A DNA stretch of 64,000 nucleotides from Climacium dendroides (GCA_950106755.1 CATNNA010000007.1:186001-250000); one strand, 5' to 3'. Positions 10,681 to 21,200 are shown, counted from the stretch's first letter. Notes: generated by a model from the sequence alone, not told the origin. A program made the numbers and translations.

Positions 10681-12179
10681 CTCTTACCATGAATTTCTTC
10701 TTATTTGCTGTACTCTCAGCGTTTCGCTTGACGTTGGACATTGTTGCTATTGGGGCCGCTTCCCTGGGGTTGCGTGGCCTCCCCATGAGTTCCCACACTT
10801 TTCTGGCTCCCAGAATGTTTGTTGACCACGAGGGCTTCTGCGCCACGAAGTGATTGACCCTATTGTAGTACGCCGATATGTCGTGTAGTTTCTGGGCATT
10901 TGTGGACCAGACCACGTAGCAATCCCATTGAAGAAAGTTCTTGACAATCTCTTCGTCAAGGTTTTGGTCTACCATCATTTTGCTGGCAGTCACACTGTGC
11001 TGCCCATTGATGATGTAGAAGTTCTTCCTTTCAAGTGCTGGCCAGTCCTCTAGCTTTGGCTTCTTGAAGCAGTCCACTGGCATGACACACAATGTTTGTT
11101 TTGTGGACTTATCTGGCATTCCCTAGAGGTATGTCATCATGTCCTCCGCGAGCTTCATCTCATGGCTACGGATGTTTAAGTCCTCTGGGGCCTTGATGAG
11201 CTGCTAATGGAAATCGTCTTCTTATCCTCCAAGCCAAAGATGTAGGCGTCCGTGCAGTGCTTCCAGTAGGCCTTGTATGCTTCCACAGACGCAATGTAAT
11301 CGTGCGACTTCTTGGCGTCATAAGGGACCGAGACCTCAGTTACCGCGGACACAAAACTCAGCTCCCCTGGTAAAACTGCACTAGGGTCTTGCGCTGTTGT
11401 TGCTGCTGTTGAGGTTGATGCGAACTTACTTAGCCTGGGAGCTCGTGGTGGAGTTGCGGCCTGCATGGACTTTCTTGTTCCCCGACTCTGTTGGGTTCCA
11501 GGTGTACCCATTGACCTATGTCCCTCCACGTTATTTGGAAACTCCTGGGAGATAGTTCTGACAGTCATGTCTTTCTTCTTCAGCTCAAGTTTCGTCTTCA
11601 GAATTGTGAAGTCGTTCAAGAGTGTCTTCAGGCGAGAGTATAGGGCCTTCCCCGTTGCCAACTTCCCGTCCTTTGTCTTGAAGTAGTTGTGGTCAACTTT
11701 CTTCTCAAGGTCGGGAATCTCCGTTTTGTACTCAGTCGGTTCCAGCGTTGACAGGAAGTGCGATATGTTGAAGGCACATCTTGAGGAGTCCAAGCGAATA
11801 GTGAAGTGGTACTGCTCGCTTTCGGGTGTACCAGTCACAGTTGTAACACACCAAATTTTCAAGAATGGACCACTGTCGTGGGCAATGTCCTTTATCTTCT
11901 CTTCAAAGGATATGTTGAAGAAATGGTCGGTGTCTTTGAACTTTGCAGCGAAGCAAATGAGGTTCTTGAAAGGAATCATGTGGAGACTCCAACTCTCAAC
12001 CTTTTCGGGATTTTTGAATTCCCAGTAATCTCCGTCATTGTCAAAGTCGTCCCCTTCCTCTTCAGAGGATTCGTGTGCACAGCGTACGTAGAAGGCCTCT
12101 AGCTTCTCAATTTGGTCATCCATTCTGCTTTCATTATCCAAATGGGATGTTGTTAGAACAAGAGTTGTTGCTATGTTGA

Positions 12180-13268
12180 TTCAAATCGACCCGACCTAAA
12201 AACCAGTACATGGAGCTTCTACATTTCATCTTCTATGTGTTTGATCTACTTGGACTCGGTTCATTTTGCTTCATACGCTTCAGGTCGACTCGACGTGAAG
12301 TTCTAGTCGGAATATGCAAATATTTCTGCTATTGTGATGGCCTTAATGTTATTGATTAATGTTATCAGATCGTCCTAGTACGTATTGTTCTCACTTTGGA
12401 ACTGGTAGTTCAGGTCGGTCCGACCTGAATTGCATGCGGTAGTGTTGTCATGTTTGTTGTTGGTAAATGGATGTTTATTAGAAATGTGTCTTTTGGTCAA
12501 TTTGTTAATTATACTAGGTGTCTAATATAGTCATATAAATATGTATGTTGGTGAAGGGAATACGTATTTGTTGTACCAGATTGCAGAGGGTCTTCCTTGC
12601 AGTTCAAGTTGGATCGATCTGATCTGCATTTAATTTTGACGATCATATTATTTCTCTTCTGGGATGTTAGTGACAATGTCTGCTACTCAATTTCTTCCCT
12701 TGTACTGACAATGCTATTAGGTTTACATTTCAGGTCGGACCGACCTGAAATGCATGTTCATCTCATGTCAACATTGTCTTTGAAATAGCACGGACAAATG
12801 GAGAGATTTGGGAGAGGATATGATTTATGGGGCTCTGCAATTCCGGTCGCATCGACCTGAATTGTAGTGTGGGTCATGTGACGTACATTACCAGTACGTT
12901 AATGAATTCATTTATTAGTCAACTTGTTTACAAATAGGTGTCTAATATCGTGATAGTAATTTATTTGTTGGTCTTACAAATTATTTGACACGTCAGATTG
13001 CAGAGGGTCTTCCTTGCAGTTCAGGTTGGACTGACCTGATCTGCATTGAATTTGGACAACTTTGTTATTTGTCTTCTGACATGTTAGTGCAATTCCCTTC
13101 CATTTAGTTGCCTTCTTTGTACAGAAAATGTTAGTAGGTGTACATTTCAAGTCGGACCAACCTGAAATGCAGGTTTATCTCATCTGAAAATTTTCATGGA
13201 ACTTGCCCGGACCTAGGATATGTGTTTGAAGGGATATGCAATTCAGGTCGATGCGACCTGAATTGCAG
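12180..13268. repeat. cluster of AGGTCG-N3-CGACCT palindromes 5' of the ParB/methyltransferase-like gene
   Basis: Nine palindromes lie within 1.1 kb of the start. Perfect cores: 12412-12426 (gap GTC), 12732-12746 (gap GAC), 13245-13259 (gap ATG). The last extends to 14-base perfect arms from TGCAATTC. Near-perfect: 12183-12197, 12282-12296, 12605-12619, 12844-12858, 13023-13037, 13149-13163. The 12.5-13.3 kb part is a tandem duplication: TTGCAGAGGGTCTTCCTTGC occurs at 12581 and 12998, a period of 417 bases, and each unit carries three of the sites. The positions suggest a regulatory or protein-binding function. Confidence 0.85.
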
Positions 13269-13420
13269 TTTCATTCAGGCGCCTTACATTCGTGGTACGT
13301 TTAGGAATTCAGTGTGACAAGATGATACCCGGGTAGTATTGGGCTGATTCTGGGGAATTTGTGTGGTTGTGGCTGGTCATTTCTTTCCTTGACATTCTAA
13401 ATTCTAATTCGTAGACCTTA

Positions 13421-13565
13421 AGGAAACCCTAAACCCTAAACCCTAAGCAATGGACCCTAAAAAAACCCTGGACCCTAAGCACTGAACCCTAAACAAACCC
13501 TAGAACTGAAGTACTAGACCCTAAACAATGAATGCCATTTTCTGAACCCTAAACCCTAAACGAAG
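13421..13565. repeat. interstitial telomere-like tract (CCCTAAA)
   Basis: Runs such as AACCCTAAACCCTAAACCCTAAG alternate with interrupted CCCTAA units (ACCCTAAAAAAACCC, GACCCTAAGCAC, GAACCCTAAAC). The unit is the plant-type telomere heptamer, read on the C-rich strand. It is short and degenerate, so internal rather than a chromosome end. Confidence 0.8.
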
Positions 13566-15861
13566 TCCTGTGCATTATAACTCACCTCGGGAATTAAAAA
13601 ATGAGGATCTTGAAATGCAATGCAGATGGATTAATCTCCTAAACCTATAATATTATCCACATTTTCAACAAATTCAAGAGTTGAAAAAAGCCAAAGAAAT
13701 CAAAAACATCTCAAACCAGCAGACCACCTAAACCTAAAACCAAAAAGTCATTGTACAAACCTACAACATCCCAAACAAGCATGTTTCCATTTAGAAACTC
13801 CCAAACCATGAATTCTAACAGAAAACAACAAACCTCACGAGAACTAAAATAGGAACGTACGTACACAATACATCCTGCAAGTTAAACCCCATTGGACATT
13901 GCAGCTAGCTTTATAACAATCATAGAAATCACTATTCAAAGCTGAGATGGTGCAAGAGAATTGAAATTAATACATACCTGAGTTTCTACAAGCAAACGCT
14001 ATGCAACTTCAGCCTCAACTTAGCTCCTACTTTCAGTGTAGCTGCTTATTATGGACTCCACAATCTTGTAACTCCAGTGCTACAATTGTCAATCTGAAAT
14101 GCAAAAAACAAACCAATTTTAAAAAACTTACATTGCAAACCAAATGCCAAGAAAAAAACTGCAAACATATTCCAAGCAACCACATTCCTTCCAACAATTA
14201 CAAAGAAAGATCCAATCTGTTGGGAGCAAATACCACCCAACAGAATATACAACTCTTATCTCCAAAAGTTCATTTTCTAGAATAAATTGTGCAATCACAT
14301 GTGAGCAAGGAAAAACAAACAATGAAGTTCTAGATACTAACCTCGTTGTTGTTGTTGTAGCTTATCCACCAGTACCTATTCTTTGAAGTAGAATAAGGTT
14401 ACACAACCTTGCTCTTCAGAACCTCGGCAAAGTGCTCTGGTATAATACAATCCCCACACAAGTACAATGAGGATTCACACGATACTTGATTCAACTAGAG
14501 TCATACGCATCTAAAATTCCATCGAGACCAAGGGAGATGTGTACAATCCGGCACAATCCAAGATCCGAAATCCAACAATGTAGAAACGCAGACAATAACA
14601 TCTTATGTATACAAATCATGAAATGTCGTGAAAGTACCTCCTCCATTATTTTGAATTCAACACTTTAGAGGAAATGCAACAGTATTCCCAACACAAAGCA
14701 AATACAAAGCAAAAAAACCAATCCCAAACCCTAAGTGTCCAAAGAAACAGAAGTGTCACTTTCACATCAATACCCTAAGAGGAATAGAGACTCCAATCTT
14801 AAGAACAGGAACACTCCCAAGACCGACCTGGACTTCACTGGAAACCTCCTCGCATCAGTAGACGCCATAGCCATGGCTCACAAACACAAATTCTCGAAGA
14901 TGGTCCACTTTACTGGACACAAACTCTCGAAGAAAGACTCTCCCAAGTGGATCAAGCCTCCTTTAGACAATTGTGAAAATTCATAGTAACAAAAATTCAG
15001 AACGCAAAAACAAGACTCCTATTGTGCGAAATCCTAGCGTCGTTGAGCACAGAACTGACAGACCTTGGAGGAATTGAGAAAAGAAATAGCAAGATTACAC
15101 GCCTCAAGAGAACCATTGCACTCCTACAACAGTGATGAATGGAGTTAGGTTTTTACCTCAAACCCCAAACCTTACTTCAAGCTGCACGTCCTTGAGATCA
15201 AGTTGCACCTCCTTCAGATGCAATCACACAGCACCACCCAGCAGCTTCAAGTCCCCCCGATCGAATGGAACTCCAAAATCACACAGAAAACAATGCTCAA
15301 GGTCCGCTTCTTCACAGCTTCAAGTCCCCCCAATTGAATCGAACTCCAAAGTCACACACAAATCAATGCGGAAAACAAGGTCCTCTTCTTCACGACGCCC
15401 GTGCTAAAAAAATGCGCGTCAACTGCCGGCAAGTGCAAAATGCACAAACAACAAAGATGCAACGAAAATGCACCCAAAGAACAGCAGAATGCACGAAAAT
15501 AGAGCAGAATGCACAAGAGAACAACGGAGATTTACGAGGGAACAATAGAGGTGCACGACAAAACAGCGGACATGCACAAAAATGTGCGGACACCAAACCC
15601 TAGGTTTCCAGAACTCTACAGGCATATACCCGGTGGTCTAGGTACCTGGCTCTTCTTAGTGATTTTAGGTACCCGGCCTTCTTCAATACCCGCCTTTGGT
15701 ACCCAACCATCTTCAATCCCCGTCTCAAGTACTTGGACCGTGATATATCCCTTTTTGTAGCCTAAACATAATAATAGATACCCTTTTCCTAAAATTTGGT
15801 TTGTTTATCATACTACTAAAATCATAAGTCTCTCTGTAATATCACAAATGCTATCATTAAT
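13566..15861. repeat. noncoding region with short tandem repeats
   Basis: No gene recognised in about 2.3 kb; the open frames are short and overlap in both directions. Visible structure: AGCTTCAAGTCCCCCC occurs at 15243 and 15316 in a duplication with a 73-base period; AATGCAC is repeated several times in 15440-15590; and GGTACC(C)GG/CTTCTTCAAT-like phrases recur in 15638-15735. Confidence 0.4.
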
Positions 15862-16827
15862 ACTAGGGGCTCGTGCTTGCTATGCTATGCATTCATTCAC
15901 TACTAGAAAATTTTGTATTTCTGTTGTTTTGGTCGCGTTGATTCGGTCAAAATTTGACAGAAATCTGTTGGTTTCAACAGATTTCTGTCAGATTTTGACC
16001 GGATCAACACGACCAAAACAACAAAAAAATGAAATTTTCTAGTAGTGATTGTATTACATATTAGTAAAAATTTGATATATTTGAATAGATTGCATGATAA
16101 TGATTTCAATAAGTCTGTAAAATAATTATTTTAAATATTATGTAAAAATATTGTCAATCATGCATACATAGAAATTGTATTTTTACACAATGTGATATCA
16201 TAGAAATAGAGTAGTAGTTTGCAATCACTTCTATAATATCACTTTTTACAAAGGGTGATATTATAGAAATAATATAGTTGTTGCAATTAAGGTGATATTA
16301 GAGAGGATCCATATGATGATATTATAGAGAAGGCAAATCCATTGCTTCTCTTGGCTTTACACTTCTTTGCATTCCTATGATTTTGTGCTTTTGTGAGCTT
16401 TGAGCTTTCATGATTTCAATTTTCTATTGCTACTACCAAATGATTTTGAAAAATTTATTCAATTGAAATGATTTTGGATTCCACAACAATTGAGTTGTTT
16501 AAAAAGCTTTTAAGATTTATAAATTTTTCTTTTCAATTCTTCAATTTGGATTGCCATTTTTTGTAACAATGGAGTCAAATTTTTAATGCATTCTAATGTA
16601 TGTGTATCTTTTATAGTATTTACCATTGCATATGTTTCATTCATCATTCAATAAATTTCTATTGTACATTTCAATATATGCTTACTTTTTTTAAAAATTA
16701 TACAAAGATTTTAGTCATTTTTATTTGAAGATTTATTGAAATTTTTGTTCTGCATTCTGTCTAATATATAAAAAAATTATAAAATTCTAATGATGAATGC
16801 GTAGCATAGCAAGCGCCAACCTCTAGT
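15862..16827. mobile_element. non-autonomous element with ~36-bp terminal inverted repeats
   Basis: The left end starts ACTAGGGGCTCGTGCTTGC and runs through TATGCTATGCATTCAT; the right end is the near reverse complement, ATGAATGCGTAGCATAGCAAGC to CCTCTAGT at 16827. The interior is AT-rich with no ORF. A CACTA MITE sits immediately inside the left repeat. Lone right-end-like sequences occur at 18199-18224 and 55037-55059. I saw no clear target duplication and cannot assign a superfamily; the CTAGT ending would also fit two Helitron-like 3' ends facing outward. Confidence 0.6.
15898..16047. mobile_element. CACTA-type MITE, second 150-bp copy
   Basis: Same length and same ends as the element at 8797-8946, with a few substitutions along the arms. 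ATT flanks both ends (15895-15897 and 16048-16050), a 3-bp target duplication. It lies just inside the left inverted repeat of the larger TIR element, so it inserted later. Confidence 0.92.
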
Positions 16828-17642
16828 TGAAACAAAAATACTAAAAAGTTTGTTTACAAACATGAATATCACAAAACTTCATTTGAATAACGTAACATTT
16901 TTTGTACTTAACCACGATAGTCAATCCTTCAAATTCAATCCCAATGATACCTAAAAGCTTCCTCATATGAAAACCTATGTAGAATACATATTTTCATTCC
17001 TGAATTTTTTAACGGGAATTGGAAGTGAATCCTTTACCTTTTAATCTTTAAATACTGATTTCTTCATTTGGAAATCATTCTTTTTTTCACTATCTAAATC
17101 ATTGGCTTTAGTAAAGTGTACGAACTTTCATTTGTATACTGACTACTGCCAGAGACCTCCCATTTTAACAAAAAAAATTCGATCATTATTAGTTGCAATT
17201 TTGTTCTAGGCATTAAGTGCATACTATAAGAACGATTGACTAATAGTTTCCTTAGATGAATTGGTACTGACTGTAGTAATTACCCCTTTTTATTGTGTAA
17301 CATAATTGATGTAATTCTAAAAAAACTGAAAGAGCACTTATGAATTTCATATAAAAACTTAACTGACACCCTTGGTCAAAGACCTTCAGACCACTGTCTT
17401 GTTCCTAAAGATTTCAATATAAATTTTTAGGGAAACTTCATTTATAATTTGAATTACACATATGAATTTCTTTATGGCGGTAGAATTCTTAGCTTATTTA
17501 TAATTATTCACCATCCTAGCACTCTTCACGATGAACCTTGGAGTGACTAGCCATCAAAACACTTCTATATACAAATTCTTATTGATTACTTTGAAATAAC
17601 ACAAAAACAATCACCACAAATTTTGCTCACTATTAGTCATAA
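16828..17642. other. AT-rich noncoding DNA
   Basis: No ORF, RNA gene or repeat of note recognised. Confidence 0.4.
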
Positions 17643-17843
17643 CGTAATATTCATTAAAATGAGAGTATTCCACCGAAATGAGAGTTACAGAAGTCTAATT
17701 TCATTTGAAAACGGAGAAGAGAATTCCTCAAACAATATTCAAATCATACAAGAATTAAAATCAGATGAACACAAGTAGGAATCAAATATCAGAACCACAA
17801 GGTAAATGTTCATATTGACCTTTCACTTGTACACCATGAGTTG
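17643..17843. repeat. second copy of the ~200-bp repeat at 4947-5149
   Basis: Same orientation and near-identical over the whole length. At the 3' edge the sequence changes to ATCTCCATCAC and runs directly into the repeat at 17846. Confidence 0.8.
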
Positions 17844-17845
17844 AT

Positions 17846-18230
17846 CTCCATCACTTTTATAATATCACTTTTTCCACCGGGTGATATTATAGACATAATA
17901 TAGTTGTTGAAATGAAGGTGATATTAAAGAGGATCCATAGAATGATATTATAGAGGTAGCAAATCCATTGCTTCTCTTGGCTTTACACTCCTGTGCACTT
18001 CTATGATTTTGTTCTTTTGTGAGCTGTGAGTTTTCATGATTTCAATCTTCTATTGCTACTACTAAATAATTTTGAGAAATTCATTCAATTGAAGTGATTT
18101 TGGATTCCAAAAGAATTAAGTTCTTCAGAAAGTTTTTGAGATTTTTATTTGAAGATTTATTTGAAAGTTTTACACAACAATTCTTATAAAATTCTAATGA
18201 TGAATGGATAGCATAGCAAGCGCCAATCCA
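17846..18230. repeat. partial copy of the right half of the TIR element
   Basis: Matches 16228-16490 and the right terminus near 16792-16815: shared phrases include GGTGATATTATAGA, AGGTGATATTA, GAGGATCCATA and CCATTGCTTCTCTTGGCTTT, ending with GATGAATGGATAGCATAGCAAGCGCC. It lacks the left terminus and the last bases to CTAGT. Truncated element. Confidence 0.7.
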
Positions 18231-18299
18231 TTTCTTGCTCTGCATTTTATCTAATACATAAAAATTCTACTGAAATTTTGAGGATGAATTCATCAGGTA

Positions 18300-19074
18300 G
18301 GATTCATTGGAAAAATTATTTTAAAAGAACCGTATTGCTTTCCTACACTTCTTCAATTGAAATGGATTTCAAAACAAATACTCTAAAAATCATGCTGTAT
18401 TTAATAGAACCCAAACCAATAAATTATATCAGTTTGACGTGCAAGCATGTCCAAAAACGTAACATACAAGTTGCAATTGTTCAAAATAATTAGGATTCAT
18501 GGAAAAACTTAATTTTAAGACAACCCTATTGTTTTCCTACACTGTCTTCTTCATTTGAAATGGATTTCAAAACAAATACTCTAAAAATCATGCTGTATTT
18601 AATAGAACCCAAACCAATAAATTATATCGGTTTGACGTGGAAGCATGTCCAAAAACGTAACACACAAGTTGCAAATGTTCAAAATAATTAGGATTTATGG
18701 AAAAACTTAATTTTAAGACAACCCTATTGCTTCCCCACACTTTTTCAATTGGAATGGGTTTAAAAAAAGCACTCTAAAAATCATGCTGTATTTAATAGAA
18801 CCCAAACCAATAAATTATATCGGTTTGACGTGGAAGCATGTCCAAAAACGTAACACACAAGTTGCAAATCTTCAAAATAATTAGGATTCATGGAAAAACT
18901 TAATTTTAAGACAACCCTATTGCTTCCCCACACTTTTTCAAATGAGTTTCCAAAAAAATACTTTAGGATTGATGTTGTAATTAATACAAACCAAACCATT
19001 AATTTGTATCGGTTTGACGTGGAAGCATGTCCGAAAAAATAACACACAAGTTGCAAATCTCTACGAAATAATTC
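18300..19074. repeat. four tandem units of ~191-198 bp
   Basis: GGAT(T/C)(C/T)AT(T)GG starts units at 18300, 18493, 18691 and 18884, with a fifth start at about 19075. Each unit contains CTATTGCTTTCC-like, CTCTAAAAATCATGCTGTAT and ATCGGTTTGACGTGGAAGCATG-like blocks. Units 2 to 4 are more alike than unit 1. The unit length and AT-richness are those of a satellite; the array is short. Confidence 0.85.
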
Positions 19075-19244
19075 GGATTCATGGAAAAATTAATATTGTG
19101 AACATTATAAAAAGAATTTGAAAGTGCATGCAGTATAATTCCTTAGTGTGTACTAAAACCTTGAATTCACTTCTAAATTAAATATTTGTTCAATATTTCA
19201 AAAACATGATATGAAATGATTTATTAATCTACAAAAATATCTGA

Positions 19245-19355
19245 ACCCGAGACCCTAAACCCTAGAGACCCTAAACCCTAAAGATCCTAAATCCTGAAAA
19301 TCCTAAACCCTAAACCCTAAAGACCCTAAACCCTAAACCGTAAAACCCTTATTGA
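19245..19355. repeat. second interstitial telomere-like tract
   Basis: Repeated ACCCTAAACCCTA units with GAG or AGA insertions between them. Same motif as at 13.4 kb. Confidence 0.8.
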
Positions 19356-19559
19356 TAAAATCACATGCAAACACTTGGGTGGTGCAAAAGGTTGTGTTTG
19401 TCTAAATTTACGAAAAGACCCTAACTTCAGCAAAATCAAATTGACTTCCAAAAATTGCAAAAGAAAAAAAGACAATGAAGATCTCTTGCCTAGATTCTGT
19501 TACAAATAGAATCTAGAAATTAGTGCTTAACGGTGCAAGAAAGCAACCTCATAAGTACT

Positions 19560-20140
19560 TAATAGCTGTCAGTGGCTATTTCTGTCATGAACAGTGTAGG
19601 CGGGAATCAAAAATCAAAGGAATTTGTGGAAGGAGTTCGGGATTTTCAAATTCCGTCCTACAGCTCCCGCCTTCGCATTCGCGCCTACACATTGCCGCCA
19701 AAATTGTTTTGAATGTCGTTGCGTCCGCGCGCATTAGGGTACTCTCCATCTCCGTCGCGAATGCATGGACGTTCATGCGAGATTTCACTTCTCTCATGTC
19801 ATTACTGAACTCTATCAACTTCTGTACTTGTACTATCTAGAGTGTCGGAGTATTGCGCTTCGAGGATCTCGGTGAACGCGCTTGTTGCCTTCCGTATGTC
19901 CTCAGGTTAGAAGCCTTTAGCATTTTCAAACATTTTCATTCAATGGATTGGACATAGTTACTTTGTAAGCACATAGTAGTTTTCTGAGTGTGTATAATGT
20001 TTCTTTCAGCGCTGCCATCTATTGTCGAGTTCGTAGTTGTTGAAGTTGGCAGAGTGCGTGTGTTTCCAACGTTTATTACTGAAAATTGAGTTGCACGATT
20101 ATGAGTTCTGGGCTTCCTCAATTTTTAGTAACAAGGTCTT
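19560..20140. other. CpG-richer upstream region of DUF7869-like copy A
   Basis: Compared with the AT-rich flanks this stretch is rich in CG dinucleotides (CGTCGCGAATGC, GCGTCCGCGCGC). A similar CpG-richer stretch precedes copy C at about 55.25-55.85 kb. It may be the promoter and 5' untranslated region. The short ORFs here have no recognisable product. Confidence 0.35.
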
Positions 20141-20281
20141 TATTCAATGTTTAGTTCTCGACATCTAAGTTGCAGAATTCTGAGAGTGCAGTGCCCGATT
20201 ATCTCGCCGAGAAACCCGGAACACGAGATCACGGTTACTACGAGACTGGCAACACAATGTCCGAGAAATCCGGAACTATTT

Positions 20282-21200
20282 AGGTCGAGTCGACCTGAAT
20301 ACGAACAACGGTACATGAATAAATTGTAATGCACTTCAGGTCGAGTCGACCTGAATGTGAGATTGTCTACATTAGTCATTCGTTCATGCAATTCAGGTCG
20401 AGTCGACCTGAATGTGAGGTTCTCTACATTAGTCATTCGTTCATGCAACTTAGGTCGAGTCGACCTGAATGTGAGATTGTCTACATTAGTCATTCGTTCA
20501 TGCAATTTAGGTCGAGTCGACCTGAGCTGACCCATATGATAGTAATTGAAGTAATGTAAAACGTATCCTAGGTAGATTGAATAGTTCTGTCATCGAATAT
20601 CATTTATGAAATGGTATACATGGCAATTCAGATCGAGTCGACCTAAACCGTATCTATAATTGTAATTTCGTTCAAGTGAAAATCTCGTAGATGTCCTGCT
20701 GAAATTCCCGATATTTTCACAGATTCAGTCACCAAGAATTCTGTACCTAATGATAATAGTGTGCAGATGGGATTCGGCTCACTGCAAGTCCTCACTTCAG
20801 GTCGGTTCAACCTGAAGTGTGGGTACTCCCATCACAGACTTCAGTTCGAGAAGTTCGAGATTTTTAAAGGAATAAAATTGGGAATTCCCTGTGGAATTGA
20901 ACAGATGAAGATGGGATCATTATCTCAGAGTACAAGGGACACTTCAGGTCGATCCGACCTGAAGTTCAGGATTGTACTCAGTCTTCTTACATTTATATTT
21001 TCGGCTGACAAAAATTATACAAGATAGGGGTCAGACACTTCAGATCGATTCGACCTAAAAACAGTGCTTACATATATCTGAATTTATAAGAAATTTTAAT
21101 GAATGATGTCAATTGCAGTTGAAACCTAGGCTTCACAGAATAAGTTCGTTCCTGTCATAGATGTACCTATAACATTTGGTCATTCAGGTCGGGTCGACCT
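20282..21200. repeat. array of ten AGGTCG-N3-CGACCT palindromes 5' of DUF7869-like copy A
   Basis: Cores with gap AGT at 20282, 20338, 20395, 20452 and 20509; the last four are exactly 57 bases apart and form a 57-bp tandem repeat (ATTAGTCATTCGTTCATGCAA is the linker). Further cores: 20630-20644 (one arm AGATCG), 20799-20813, 20946-20960 (perfect, arms extended to ACTTCAGGTCG), 21042-21056 and 21186-21200, ending about 75 bases before the proposed start codon. Confidence 0.9.

Larger units (their letters stand above)
7640..12123 (-). pseudogene. ParB-like plus DNA-methyltransferase-like three-exon gene, disabled
   Basis: Three minus-strand exons join in phase zero: 12123-10687 (donor GTAAGA), 10457-9105 (acceptor TTGCAG, donor GTAAGC) and 8617-7640 (acceptor TTTTGCAG), about 1,255 codons in all. 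Order of parts: acidic start and coiled-coil-like LELKKKDMT region; Ser/Thr/Pro linker; ParB-like segment NFYIINGQHSVTASKMM (exon 1); Lys-rich helical region; then PGASVMSFFVGSKFTCAAM joined across the intron to MSGVNVFAVGDSEE, which resembles motif I of amino-methyltransferases (usually vlDlFxGxGTT..A..r..iGiE). Exon 3 has an acidic, Ser-rich tail with KRKGK and KRKRAR clusters that could act as nuclear localisation signals. ParB followed by a methyltransferase is a known order in phage and bacterial proteins; the Arg of the usual ParB GxHR motif is Ser here, and no clear DPPY motif is seen. Lesions: one-base deletion near 11205, TAG at 11125-11123, 10403-10401 and 8077-8075. The start at 12123 is the first in-frame ATG. 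A second, truncated copy of exon 1 is at 52398-53470. Confidence 0.6.

Noticed and set aside
7640..12123. Bacterial or phage contamination, because of the ParB-methyltransferase order.
   Set aside because: The gene has introns with standard splice sites, a plant MITE in one intron, and plant repeats on both sides.
13421..13565. A chromosome end, because of the telomere motif.
   Set aside because: The tract is short, degenerate and followed by more than 50 kb of other sequence.
19523..19840. A 105-codon ORF upstream of copy A.
   Set aside because: No motif, no counterpart upstream of copies C or D; more likely untranslated leader.
20282..20523. The 57-bp repeat array looks like a small CRISPR array.
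   Set aside because: The whole 57-base unit is repeated, with no unique spacers, no cas genes, and an eukaryotic context.
5916..21200. The palindrome resembles a vertebrate steroid receptor element (AGGTCA-N3-TGACCT).
   Set aside because: The likeness is in form only; plants have no nuclear receptors, and the sixth base of each arm is G/C here.
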